Below are positions 34,614 through 44,440 of a stretch of 64,000 bases of DNA, one piece after another (within the stretch, counting starts at the first letter, position 1; each line of letters opens with the position of its first letter). Under the pieces are notes generated by a model. That model was given only the letters and a program-made list of their open reading frames with translations, did not search any database and was not told where the DNA came from. The position numbers were made by a program, and so were the translations under genes. Origin of the DNA: RHLJ01 sp048058975. GTDB taxonomy: Bacteria > Bacteroidota > Rhodothermia > Balneolales > Balneolaceae. Location: the NCBI GenBank assembly GCA_048058975.1, contig JBLLNP010000014.1, positions 39,661 through 103,660 on the forward strand. The letters run 5' to 3'.

Positions 34614-34900
34614 TGTCCCTAAGAGGGAAACGCAGACTTTCATACCGTTTAGACCTGCTCCCGGTGATAAAACCCTATCACCGCAGGGCAAGGAATACGC
34701 TGAACAAAGGTGACTTGGTGTATTATGGCCCCAGCCCGGAGTTTTACGGCATCGGGGAAATTGTACAGACGGAGGAAAAAGTATGTGTGGTTGATTTCAG
34801 AGGTACGGGGTTACTGGGCATCCACAAAGACGAATTGCTCTCCAGCTATTTAATTCCTATCCATAAACTAAACCTTACCGGGGTATTGAAAGGGCGTTAA
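34613..34900 (+). CDS. Hypothetical small basic protein coupled to tsaE
   Basis: 95 residues. The basic start is MSLRGKRRLSYRLDLLPVIK; a small beta-rich part follows (GDLVYYGPSPEFYGIGEIVQ, CVVDFRGTGLLGIHKDEL), possibly an SH3-like or ribosome/tRNA-associated fold. Its ATG overlaps the tsaE stop (TGATG), so it is translationally coupled. No named family was recognised. Confidence 0.65.
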   Translation: MSLRGKRRLSYRLDLLPVIKPYHRRARNTLNKGDLVYYGPSPEFYGIGEIVQTEEKVCVVDFRGTGLLGIHKDELLSSYLIPIHKLNLTGVLKGR

Positions 34901-34994
34901 AACGTTCAGCACATTTGTTTAACCATCAAGAAAAATATTTTTTTTTGCCCTGAGTTTAAGATATTGGGTAGTAATAATTAATCAAGACGTCAAT

Positions 34995-37643
34995 ATGAAG
35001 GTAACTAACGCATTGCTTGCAGGGCTTCTTCTTGCAACTATTTCAGTAAGCTCAGTAGTTGGGCAAGTGTTCTCGCTAAACCAGATCAATGAATCTGAGT
35101 TGAGTACCCATCAAAAAACAAAGGAAGACCGGACTTATTTTAGTATAAACGAAAGTCTTTTTTCGAATGCGGAATTAAAACGAGGGGCTATTCTGGAATT
35201 CCAAAAGTTGAAAGGGAATAAGGACCGGCTGATTGTTTTGGATAGAGAAGAATATCTGCCGGGAGTTATTTCTTTACGGGGCTATAAAGAAGGGAACAGA
35301 GAGAAAATTTTTGCAATTACCTACAATAAAGGAACTTTAAATGGAGTGTATTTTGATGAACCTGCCGCTCCAACTTATTTTGGCTATGATAAACTTAGAG
35401 CGGAAAATTACACTTCCTCAAAGAATGAGCGGGCAGAACATAGGCTTTCCTGTGGCTTTGATCATTCCGGAGAACTGATTCCCGTACCCCATTTCCGAAC
35501 TCCGGGAACCTTTTCAAAACAAAAAGCATCTGCTGCTTCATTGGTTGCCGCTCCACTGATTGCCGCAGAAGATGACAGCGTTACCATAGATTTAATGATT
35601 GTTTATACCAATGCCGCGGAAACCTGGGCTTCTACTTCTTCAGGTTTTGGAGATATAAACGGGGTTATAGCACAATCGATGAACTTATCTCAAACAGCTC
35701 TTAACAATAGTGGGATTGGGATTAATCTTCGGCTGGTTACTACACATAAAACTACATATAACGAGGAAACAGACGGCACCGATTCAGAAACAAGATTAGA
35801 TCGATTCACAGAAAATAACGATGGTTTTATGGATGAGGTACACGGAATGAGAAACACTTTTGGCGCTGATATTATGGCGCTATTTGTAAAGATAGATGAT
35901 ACAGGAGGATTAGGCTGGCGATTATCAAGTTCTGGCGGAAACCCTGGTTTTGGATTTAATCTGAACCGTGTACAACAGGTAGCGGATACGTTTACTCTTA
36001 TACATGAGGTTGGGCACAACATGGGGAATGCACATTCCCGTACTCAGTCTTCATCAGCCGCATCGGATGCAGGAGGTTTATTTCATTATTCGGCAGGGTT
36101 CCAAAACACTGTCGCAAATTACCATACCGTAATGGCCTATGGAGGTGCAAGCGCCCAACAGGAAGCACCGTTTTTCTCAAGCCCAAATCTTAGCTATCTG
36201 GGAACACCAACAGGGCAAAATAGCAGTACTGTGCCTACCGATAATGCAAGGAGTATGCGCGAAATTAAAAGAACAATTTCGAACTACAGAAACACACAGA
36301 CAGATTCTCCGGATGCAAGCTTATTGGCAGATGTGATCACTATTAACATGAACCGGGAAGAAACACTCAATATTCCTTTTCAGATTTCTAATTCGGGTCA
36401 AAGTCTGTTGGTTTGGGATATCGACTTTGGCTTTTCAGGAAATAGCTTGAAAAGAGCAAAACCAGTAAATCAAGTTATAGAGCCCGCATCATTTGAAAGG
36501 ATTGTAAAAAATCCTGCTAATTATTCCGGTTCAAAAATAAGTAAAAGTAAGTCAGCAGCAGCAGAACAGGTTTTATATTCAACTTCTTTTGAAAATGGTG
36601 AGGGCTTCACAGTTGGCACTTATGAAGGGCTTTCAGAATGGAGAGCTATTTCAGACGATGTATTTTCTATCTCAAATAGTAGCCCAAATTCGGGGAGTCA
36701 GCATCTAAGAATTCAGGGCGATGGAACCGGAAACACCAGGTTTATAAGTGCTCCTTTCTTTGGTTTTCAACCGTTTGGGGCATACGAAATAACGGTAAAC
36801 TTCAAAGTTTCAAGTTCTACTGAAACCTTCGATATTTACGTAAATGATGGGAAAAATGGTGAATTTGCAGCTGCTATTATTCTTAATCAAGGGGTGTTTT
36901 TTGCAGCGACCCGCAATGAGCAAAATGATGTTACTTTTTCAGCAACGGGAGCCGGAGCAATAGACATCGGATCCTATAATGAAATTAAGATGGTGATGGA
37001 TCCCGAAGATGAAGTAATCCGCTATATATTGAATGGAAATACAGTGTATGAAAATCCGTATGTAGGTGGTTTTAGCCCGGGCGAAATGCTGATTCTAAAC
37101 CGGAGTGATGAGAATGGTTCTACCTTTGATATTGATGATATTGAGGTGAAGCAAGTGAGTGCTCCATTCCCCTGGTTATCAGTTGCAGAACCTACCGGGT
37201 TTACTCCAGAGAGCGGTTCTTCGAACAGGACCTTAAAATTTTCTACGGTTGGGGTAGCTGCGGGTACCTATAAAACTTCTATGAAAGTCAGAACCAATGA
37301 TTCGCAAAATCCTTTATTCGAAGTTCCTATCACGCTAACGGTAGCAAATGTAGTTTCGAACGAGCCCGGTGATGTTCCCGGAAAAGTGGAACTAAATCAG
37401 AATTATCCAAATCCGTTCAATCCGGCTACTACCATCACATACAGTTTAAGACAGGCAGAAGAAATCAGGCTTGAAGTTTTCAATATTCAGGGACAAAAAG
37501 TTGCTACACTCTTTGAAGGCAGGCAGCAGGCTGGTGATCATGAGGTACAATTCGATGCTTCAAATCTTTCAAGTGGAGTATATATGTATCGGCTTCAGAC
37601 CGAGTCACAACTACTAACCCGCCAAATGGTTTTGATAAAGTGA
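34995..37643 (+). CDS. Secreted reprolysin-like zinc metalloprotease with type IX sorting tail
   Basis: 882 residues. A signal peptide ends near SSVVGQ. The metzincin zinc motif is LIHEVGHNMGNAHS (HExxHxxGxxH) near residue 337, with a downstream methionine (HTVMAYGG) as Met-turn. Residues about 440-740 look like beta-sandwich modules, and the final 80 form a type IX tail (LNQNYPNPFNPATTITYSL, NIQGQKVATLF, SSGVYMYRLQT, RQMVLIK). It should be a secreted or surface protease that degrades protein outside the cell. The following lipoprotein gene begins 1 bp after its stop. Confidence 0.9.
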   Translation: MKVTNALLAGLLLATISVSSVVGQVFSLNQINESELSTHQKTKEDRTYFSINESLFSNAELKRGAILEFQKLKGNKDRLIVLDREEYLPGVISLRGYKEGNREKIFAITYNKGTLNGVYFDEPAAPTYFGYDKLRAENYTSSKNERAEHRLSCGFDHSGELIPVPHFRTPGTFSKQKASAASLVAAPLIAAEDDSVTIDLMIVYTNAAETWASTSSGFGDINGVIAQSMNLSQTALNNSGIGINLRLVTTHKTTYNEETDGTDSETRLDRFTENNDGFMDEVHGMRNTFGADIMALFVKIDDTGGLGWRLSSSGGNPGFGFNLNRVQQVADTFTLIHEVGHNMGNAHSRTQSSSAASDAGGLFHYSAGFQNTVANYHTVMAYGGASAQQEAPFFSSPNLSYLGTPTGQNSSTVPTDNARSMREIKRTISNYRNTQTDSPDASLLADVITINMNREETLNIPFQISNSGQSLLVWDIDFGFSGNSLKRAKPVNQVIEPASFERIVKNPANYSGSKISKSKSAAAEQVLYSTSFENGEGFTVGTYEGLSEWRAISDDVFSISNSSPNSGSQHLRIQGDGTGNTRFISAPFFGFQPFGAYEITVNFKVSSSTETFDIYVNDGKNGEFAAAIILNQGVFFAATRNEQNDVTFSATGAGAIDIGSYNEIKMVMDPEDEVIRYILNGNTVYENPYVGGFSPGEMLILNRSDENGSTFDIDDIEVKQVSAPFPWLSVAEPTGFTPESGSSNRTLKFSTVGVAAGTYKTSMKVRTNDSQNPLFEVPITLTVANVVSNEPGDVPGKVELNQNYPNPFNPATTITYSLRQAEEIRLEVFNIQGQKVATLFEGRQQAGDHEVQFDASNLSSGVYMYRLQTESQLLTRQMVLIK

Positions 37644-37644
37644 T

Positions 37645-38120
37645 ATGAAGAATTCACTAATACTTGCCGTTCTATTGCTTACAGCTGGCTTAGCCTGCAC
37701 AAAAGCAGAAAAGCAACCCCAGCAAGAACAAACAGCGGAAGATTCAGAGAAGACAACAGTCTATAGTAAGATATTTATTGAGCTTGATATGGATGTGGTT
37801 ACAACCTCAAAAGCAGGAGATGAAATTCCGGTATCGTTAATGGATGGGAGTTCCTATTCGCTGTTAATTCAAAGAAAGAGGAAGTTATGCCCGGCATTAG
37901 TAATATTTCTGCTTTTGTAAATAACAGTGAAACCGGTCAGGCGGTATTAATTCTTAGAGATGGAAAACTGGCAGGTTCGGTAACCATGTTTTCTGATGGA
38001 GCTAACTATGAGCTTAGTTTCGACGAGGAATCAGAGCGACATTATATACAAAAAGTGGATAAGAGCAAGAAAGATATTTTACCCGGAGGAGAACCTCTGG
38101 AAGCTCCCAGAAAGAATTAA
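37645..38120 (+). pseudogene. Small lipoprotein gene interrupted by a frameshift
   Basis: The first frame opens with a lipoprotein signal (MKNSLILAVLLLTAGLAC, lipobox cysteine 18), runs through DMDVVTTSKAGDEIPVSLMD and then loses sense before stopping at 37920. The second frame picks up at about 37870 (VNSKKEEVMPGISNISAFV) and continues to RKN at 38120. The junction is explained by one missing base near 37860-37866. Together they give about 158 residues, an accessory lipoprotein partner of the metalloprotease just upstream. No family name. Confidence 0.65.
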
Positions 38121-38200
38121 TAGCTTATAATTAAAGATAGCTCGCCTCGAACGCTGTTTTTATGTATATAGCGATTAGTTTATAAGGTACAGATTTAAAA

Positions 38201-41200
38201 ATGGGTGTAGCTCATAAAAGAACAGGATTAGTATTCTTTATGATTTTCTTCTGGGGAATTTTCTGTTCGTCTATGGCGCAGATTCCTCAGTTTTCGGCAA
38301 CTCACTATAATTCCGAAAACATTGGCCTTTCTCACAACACCGTACAGAACATGACTACTGATAGTTACGGTTTTGTCTGGGTTTCTACTATGGATGGATT
38401 GAACAGATTTGACGGCAAAGCGGTAAAAATATATCGCCATATTCCGAATGACTCGACCACACTTTCCGACAGTTTTATTCACGGAATTTTTGAACACAGA
38501 AACGGAAAGTTTCTGATCGGGACCCGCGATGGAGGCATCAACATTTTAGATCCAAAAACGGATCAAATAGAACGGGCAGATCATAGAGCCAACAATACCA
38601 TTCCGGCTGCTCCGGTAAATGTGATTTTTGAGGACTCAAAAGAGTTCTTATGGGTTGGTTTTTTTACGAACAGGATCGGGTTCTTCGATTTAGAGACCCG
38701 ATCCTATTATCCGGCCAATTTAACGGAGACGGGATCAGGAGAGCCGATTTATTCGGTAAACTCCATATTAGAACTTAATGACGGTGCTTTTTTGCTTTCT
38801 TCGCTCAATGGTATTTTTTACGTATCAAGCGAAGAAGTAAACAAATTCAGACTCTCTCCAACATCGGAACAGCAAATTTTTGCCAACCGGATTCTGTATT
38901 CCAAGTCAAACCCGGCCCCTAATACAGACATTATTTTTATGGATTCTGATGGGGATGTATGGGTACGTGTTGTTACCGATGACCTGAGAAAATTAAGCAG
39001 GAATCGATTCCCGGGTGATATATTGAAAAGTATTGAAAGCGGATCAGCGAGATCATCGGTTACAAAACAATTTTTGGAACGGGGAGATTACCTGCTTAAA
39101 GGGCATGTGGCTGGAAGTATCAAAATCATCCATAAGAAAACAGAAGAGGAACAAATTGTTCAGGTTGCGGATATTTCGGGGGTGGTAGGTGCCTCCAAAT
39201 TATATGAGGATTATCTCGGGAACATCTGGTTCTATACCTGGGGTGGAGGGTTTTTTCGGTTGAAAGAAAAAAAAGGAATCTCATTAATTACTAATTCTGA
39301 AAATCAGGAGCTTCTTCCATCAACCTTTGTACTGGCTTTTGAGGATGAGCAAGATGGTATTTGGGTAGGGACCAATAATGGACTTACTTTGCTTACGAAA
39401 GACGGTAGCTCAAGCTTTCAGGAATACAAGGAGCCGGGAAGTATCTGGTCGCTTGAGCGAGATGAACTGGGGTTATGGATTGCCACCAGAACCAACGGTC
39501 TTTATTTACTCAAAGAAAATGCGATTAGAGAAAGGGATTTTAAAGGGATGCAATTTACTGCCGAAGAAAGCCCGTTGGCTATGGATAATGTTCATCAGGT
39601 TGTAAGAGATTCAAGGGGTTGGTTATGGCTGGGATATCAGGGAGAAGGTATCCAGGTCATTCAAAATGTAAAGGATTGGATTGAAGGCTCACCGGCCAAT
39701 GTATTTTCGATACAAAGAAACAGCGCAGAGATTTCAATAAACAGCAACAGTATTAGAAAGATTTATGAAGACAAAGAAGGCAACATGTGGGTGGCCACTA
39801 CCGACAATGGAATTAATTATTTGAAAATTGAAGAAGGAAAAATCACAAACATCAAAGTATTTGAACCCGATTCAGAGCTATCCCATCGTGATGCCCGTTC
39901 AATTTACCATCAGGACGATAGCACGTTTTGGTTCGCATCCTATGGTGGAGGGATTACCCGCTGGAAAAGAGAAAAAGAGGAGTTACTAAATCTTCGTACA
40001 CCCGAAGGGCTGCCAAATAACAGCGTATACGGTATTTTGGGAGATGAAAACCCTGATTATGTTTGGGTAAGTACCAACAATGGCCTGGGAAGGTTGAATA
40101 CCAAAACATTGTCATTTACAAATTTCACCGATGCGGATGGTTTGCAGAATAACGAATTTAATACCGGAGCCTTTTATAAAAGCAGCACAGGTGAATTATT
40201 ATTTGGCGGGGTGAATGGCCTTAATCAGATAGACACGGAGGCTCTTGAACTAAACACCGAGCCACCAAGAGTGTTTTTAACGGGGATAAATCTTTTTAAC
40301 GAGCCGATTAACATCGACAGTTCTGCTATTTTTATAAAACAACTTGAGCTCCCCTACAATCAAAACTTTTTGTCTTTTGAGTTCGCTGCTCTTGATTATG
40401 AGGAGCCCCTGGGCAATTTATACGCCTATAGAATGGAAGGAATTGATGCGGATTGGGTACATTCCGGAAACAGGAATTTTGCGGATTATCCAAATCTAGC
40501 GCCGGGTAAATATACGTTCAGAGTGAAAGCCGCAAACACCAACGGAGCCTGGAACGAAAAAGGAACCTTGCTTCACATTAATCTACTTCCTCCATGGTGG
40601 CAAACCTGGTGGTTCAGAACCATTTTTGGTTCACTTATGCTACTAGGCTTCATAGGATTGATCCGGTATTACTCGCAAAGAAAACTGAAGGAAGAGCTTC
40701 GCCAGCTAGAAATAAGAAATAAACTCAGAAACGAAAGGGAACGCATATCCCGAGATCTGCACGACCATGTCGGGGCACAATTGGCTAATATCATATCGGG
40801 TTTATCACTCATCGATAAATATGTAGAAGTGGATGAGCGGGAGAAATCAATAAAAATGATGAAATCCCTTAAAGGGGATGCGGAAGTAACTATTAAGCAG
40901 CTTCGGGAAACCATTTGGGCGCTCAATCAAAATGAAATAGCCTTAGAAGGTTTCATAACGCACTTAAATACATACTTCAAAAACCAAAGTGCCCTTATGG
41001 ATCAGTTAACTCTTACGATGGGCTACGAAGGGGAAGGGGAAACACTACTCTCAGCAACCCAGGCTTTAAATCTATTTAGAATTATACAGGAAGCCTCACA
41101 AAACACCCTCAAATATGCAAATGCTAAGCAACTGGACATCTCTTTTAAAGCACAAAATGGAAGTTTGGAGGTGCGTATAAAAGATGATGGAGTTTTTCAG

Positions 41201-41338
41201 TCAGATCTTCAAAGCTTTAACGGGGGTTATGGAATGAAGAATATGCAAAAACGAGCCAGAGAAATTCAGGGGGAAGTAGAAATCAACACAGATTCAGGTA
41301 CTGAAGTTAAAATATCGCTACCACTCAAGGGATCATAA
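38201..41338 (+). CDS. Two-component sensor kinase with beta-propeller sensor and Y_Y_Y domain
   Basis: 1045 residues. A signal peptide is followed by about 700 residues of two-bladed propeller repeats (Reg_prop motifs such as YGFVWVSTMDGLNRFDG, EFLWVGF, NMWVATTDNGINYL). A Y_Y_Y domain follows (YAYRMEGIDADWVHSGNR), then one membrane segment near 805-825. The kinase core is of the HisKA_3/NarX type, with ERISRDLHDHVGAQLANI (His near 852) and an HATPase region (FRIIQEASQNTLKYANAK, GGYGMKNMQKRA). It senses a periplasmic signal and should phosphorylate the LuxR-type regulator encoded next. Confidence 0.93.
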   Translation: MGVAHKRTGLVFFMIFFWGIFCSSMAQIPQFSATHYNSENIGLSHNTVQNMTTDSYGFVWVSTMDGLNRFDGKAVKIYRHIPNDSTTLSDSFIHGIFEHRNGKFLIGTRDGGINILDPKTDQIERADHRANNTIPAAPVNVIFEDSKEFLWVGFFTNRIGFFDLETRSYYPANLTETGSGEPIYSVNSILELNDGAFLLSSLNGIFYVSSEEVNKFRLSPTSEQQIFANRILYSKSNPAPNTDIIFMDSDGDVWVRVVTDDLRKLSRNRFPGDILKSIESGSARSSVTKQFLERGDYLLKGHVAGSIKIIHKKTEEEQIVQVADISGVVGASKLYEDYLGNIWFYTWGGGFFRLKEKKGISLITNSENQELLPSTFVLAFEDEQDGIWVGTNNGLTLLTKDGSSSFQEYKEPGSIWSLERDELGLWIATRTNGLYLLKENAIRERDFKGMQFTAEESPLAMDNVHQVVRDSRGWLWLGYQGEGIQVIQNVKDWIEGSPANVFSIQRNSAEISINSNSIRKIYEDKEGNMWVATTDNGINYLKIEEGKITNIKVFEPDSELSHRDARSIYHQDDSTFWFASYGGGITRWKREKEELLNLRTPEGLPNNSVYGILGDENPDYVWVSTNNGLGRLNTKTLSFTNFTDADGLQNNEFNTGAFYKSSTGELLFGGVNGLNQIDTEALELNTEPPRVFLTGINLFNEPINIDSSAIFIKQLELPYNQNFLSFEFAALDYEEPLGNLYAYRMEGIDADWVHSGNRNFADYPNLAPGKYTFRVKAANTNGAWNEKGTLLHINLLPPWWQTWWFRTIFGSLMLLGFIGLIRYYSQRKLKEELRQLEIRNKLRNERERISRDLHDHVGAQLANIISGLSLIDKYVEVDEREKSIKMMKSLKGDAEVTIKQLRETIWALNQNEIALEGFITHLNTYFKNQSALMDQLTLTMGYEGEGETLLSATQALNLFRIIQEASQNTLKYANAKQLDISFKAQNGSLEVRIKDDGVFQSDLQSFNGGYGMKNMQKRAREIQGEVEINTDSGTEVKISLPLKGS

Positions 41339-41405
41339 AATCGCTAATTCGGGGTATTGGTAAGTTGGCATAATTGTGAGATACTTTAGCATATAAAGAA
41401 TATTT

Positions 41406-42086
41406 ATGGACACACAGAACAATACTGTATTAAAAGTATCTATAGTAGAAGATCACGATATCTTCAGAAAAAGATTGGTGGAATTACTTCAGTTTTATCA
41501 GGAACTGGAAGTGGTATTGGTGGCAGAGTCTGCTGAAGCTTTTTTTCAAAAGCTAAATCGAACTGAAGAAGAAAACCACCCCGAAGTAATTCTAATGGAT
41601 ATAGAGCTGCCGGGTATTTCAGGGATTGAAGCTACGTTTCAACTAAAACAGGAGCGTCCGGACATTGAAGTTATCATGTTTACAGTGTTCGAAGATGACG
41701 AGCGTATTTTCGAATCCATCAATGTAGGGGCTTCGGGATATTTATTGAAAGATACCGCGATTGAAGAGGTTGTAAAATCTATCAAAGAGATTCACAATGG
41801 AGGCTCACCCATTTCTCCTTCTATAGCTAAGAAAGTGCTGGAGATGGTAAAAACCCCGGAAGCATACCAGGCAGAGAGGAAAGAAGAAGTACCCTTCGAT
41901 CTAAGCCCCGCTGAATTAAAAATACTTGAGCAAGTAATAGCCGGAAAAACGAATAAACAAATCGCGGATGATGTTTTTCTAAGTCCATGGACAGTTAAAA
42001 CTCACATCAAAAATATCTACAAAAAAATGCATGTGAATTCGCGTGCAGCTGCGGTTCGGCTTGCTATAAAGAGGAATATCGCATAA
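41406..42086 (+). CDS. NarL/LuxR-type response regulator
   Basis: 226 residues. The receiver domain has acidic residues in VSIVEDHDIFRKRL, the phospho-acceptor in VILMDIELPG and the lysine in YLLKDTAIEEV. A LuxR-type HTH follows at the C terminus (LSPAELKILEQVIAGKTNKQ, DVFLSPWTVKTHIKNIYKKM). It is the partner of the propeller kinase 67 bp upstream. Targets are unknown; the following type IX cargo genes are candidates. Confidence 0.95.
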   Translation: MDTQNNTVLKVSIVEDHDIFRKRLVELLQFYQELEVVLVAESAEAFFQKLNRTEEENHPEVILMDIELPGISGIEATFQLKQERPDIEVIMFTVFEDDERIFESINVGASGYLLKDTAIEEVVKSIKEIHNGGSPISPSIAKKVLEMVKTPEAYQAERKEEVPFDLSPAELKILEQVIAGKTNKQIADDVFLSPWTVKTHIKNIYKKMHVNSRAAAVRLAIKRNIA

Positions 42087-42203
42087 TACAGAGAGAATAA
42101 TACCCCGTTTGGGCGATTTTTTGCCTAAAGCAAAAGCCTGAAATTCAGTTTGCATCAAAAGTAATTATTTGAGGCAAACTATTTTTAACTCAAATCAGGC
42201 AGT

Positions 42204-44390
42204 ATGAAAAAAATAGCGCTACTAATTTTAGTATGTATTACAGGTACAGTAACATTGAAAGCTCAGGACAATCTGAGAGAAAGAGTTGACAAACAATACG
42301 TCAACTCAACACACAAAACATTTTTATATCAGGTATCACCAGAATTTAAACTCGCCGATGATTGGGTAATCGGTTTTGATGAAACTGCTGCACAATCTCT
42401 TTTCATGGAGATGAGTGCCTTAAGTGTTATTCCTAAAGATACATCCTGGGGATATACGGAGTATAAAAACCTGATGGATACGATGTTTGTACCACAAACA
42501 TTTACCAGAAGGTATTACCAGGGAGACACGCTCAACTATACCTATATCAATAACCAATATGCATGGTCGCCTGACAGCACAAAATGGAAACCACAACGTG
42601 TACAAACTGGCTACTTTGCGGAAGGGCATAACGACAGTTCCATCTCATATTTTTATAATCCGCCCTACGAAGAACCTTATACTGGTCAGAAATCAATTAC
42701 TCCCAGAGTTCCTGCTGAAGATGCAACACTGGAGCAATATTGGGACTATTACAATCCAACGGATGGCTGGCTAAAAGGAAGCAGAGAACTTTCTTATAGA
42801 GATGAATTTGGATGGGATACGTTAAGCATATCTTACCAATACAACGTAGATATAATGGATTACCAGATGAGTTCACTTCAACGAAGAAGGAATTCAGAAG
42901 GCTATTCTTATTACTACAACGAAGGGTATTTCAATGGGGTGTTATATTCTACAGACTTACAAGAAAGTACCAGCGAATTTCTTTTAAGAGAAAGAGCATA
43001 TTATAATAACGAAGGAGTTCAGTCAGGTGGAACAATAGATTATACTAAGCTAGCAGAAGGTGGCAGGTATGTATATCAAACCAGAAAGGAATATGATTCC
43101 GATATGATGGCATATATTGGAAGTGACAGCCTTCACTTCATGTACGCTCCCAATGATTCATATACCGATGCTGAAGGCTTTTTCTGGAATGATTCGCTCT
43201 GGGTACTTTACAATGCCTATACCAGTTTTCAGAGAGAGCATCCGGTCGGCACAGTTGTTGTAGATTCGATTTTAGTATTTGAAATCAAAAATAACGAAGA
43301 AACGATGGAACCTCAACGAGTCCGCGTATCTATCAAAACAGAAATGGATTACGATGTAGCGGGAAATCAAGTAGAAGTAAGAAACTACGCGATTATATCA
43401 GACACATTGAGGATGAACTCGAAAACAGTGCGATCGTTTAGAGAGTTTATTGGCTGGAATGATGTGCCCTATTACACTCAAACTAAACAGGAAACGTACA
43501 CAAGAGATTTCTTTACGGGCGAATTGTACCGATCAGGGATAAATGAAACACTCTATGAAGACGATGGTTCTTATAAAGGTCTGAAAAACTTTTCGTTTAA
43601 TGCCGTAGGCGACACAACCTTTGGCTACCAGATCCAGCGAGAGTTGTTATTTGATGGAAGTACCATTGAAGTTCGCTTTGACTGGGACTTTAGCCAGAAG
43701 AGGTTACTTCTGAAAAGCTATCGCATTAATAACAGAAAAATTTCAGGAGGAGAAGGACAGAGTTTCAATCAAAATGTGACCAAGACTTTTATTGGTGATC
43801 AGGAAGCGATTAACCGCTCTATGAGCATGTACACCGGTTATCCGGGAATATTTAATGACGGCCCGATTCTAATAAGCGAAGGAGATACTGTTAGCCTTTA
43901 TGTAAGTGCTATGAGTCCGGATATGACCATCCCTGCCGTTGAAGTATCAAACATGCCTGCAACAGCTACTTTTGATCCCGAAACAAGGCATTTTTTCTGG
44001 GTGGTTGATGAAGCAAGTCCATCACCAATGACCTACAAAGCAATTCGCGGAGAAAGCTTTGTTACAGCGGAAGTAGAGTTTGTTAATGAACAATTTGCTG
44101 TTGGAACAGAAGAAGAAGAAAAACCGAATGCATTCAGGCTTTCCCAAAACTATCCTAATCCGTTTAACCCAAGCACTAATATATCGTTTAATCTTCCATC
44201 AGCAGGACAGGTAAACTTAAAGGTGTACAACCTGCTTGGACAAGAAGTAGCAACACTAGTAAACGACAGGTTGAATTCAGGCTCTCATACATTTAACTTC
44301 GACGCTTCAAGATTGGCAAGTGGTGTCTATATCTACCGCTTACAGGCAGGGGAAAATGTACAGACTAAGAAAATGATGTTGATTAAATAA
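42204..44390 (+). CDS. Large secreted protein with type IX sorting tail
   Basis: 728 residues. A signal peptide (MKKIALLILVCITGTVTLKA) is followed by a long, tyrosine-rich, beta-strand body with no recognised domain (repeated SYYYN and YRDEFG-like phrases). It may form a repetitive surface structure. A type IX tail follows (LSQNYPNPFNPSTNISFNL, NLLGQEVATLV, ASGVYIYRLQA, KKMMLIK). It sits after the two-component regulator and before a terminator. Function unknown. Confidence 0.8.
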   Translation: MKKIALLILVCITGTVTLKAQDNLRERVDKQYVNSTHKTFLYQVSPEFKLADDWVIGFDETAAQSLFMEMSALSVIPKDTSWGYTEYKNLMDTMFVPQTFTRRYYQGDTLNYTYINNQYAWSPDSTKWKPQRVQTGYFAEGHNDSSISYFYNPPYEEPYTGQKSITPRVPAEDATLEQYWDYYNPTDGWLKGSRELSYRDEFGWDTLSISYQYNVDIMDYQMSSLQRRRNSEGYSYYYNEGYFNGVLYSTDLQESTSEFLLRERAYYNNEGVQSGGTIDYTKLAEGGRYVYQTRKEYDSDMMAYIGSDSLHFMYAPNDSYTDAEGFFWNDSLWVLYNAYTSFQREHPVGTVVVDSILVFEIKNNEETMEPQRVRVSIKTEMDYDVAGNQVEVRNYAIISDTLRMNSKTVRSFREFIGWNDVPYYTQTKQETYTRDFFTGELYRSGINETLYEDDGSYKGLKNFSFNAVGDTTFGYQIQRELLFDGSTIEVRFDWDFSQKRLLLKSYRINNRKISGGEGQSFNQNVTKTFIGDQEAINRSMSMYTGYPGIFNDGPILISEGDTVSLYVSAMSPDMTIPAVEVSNMPATATFDPETRHFFWVVDEASPSPMTYKAIRGESFVTAEVEFVNEQFAVGTEEEEKPNAFRLSQNYPNPFNPSTNISFNLPSAGQVNLKVYNLLGQEVATLVNDRLNSGSHTFNFDASRLASGVYIYRLQAGENVQTKKMMLIK

Positions 44391-44400
44391 TATCAACGTT

Positions 44401-44423
44401 AAAGCGGCACTTTGTGCCGCTTT
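44401..44423 (+). terminator. Strong Rho-independent terminator
   Basis: AAAGCGGCAC-TTT-GTGCCGCTTT is a 10-bp perfect stem with a 3-nt loop; the 3' arm runs into a T-rich tail. It lies 10 bp after the preceding stop and before the next same-strand gene. Confidence 0.88.
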
Positions 44424-44440
44424 TCTAAACACAGAAAATA

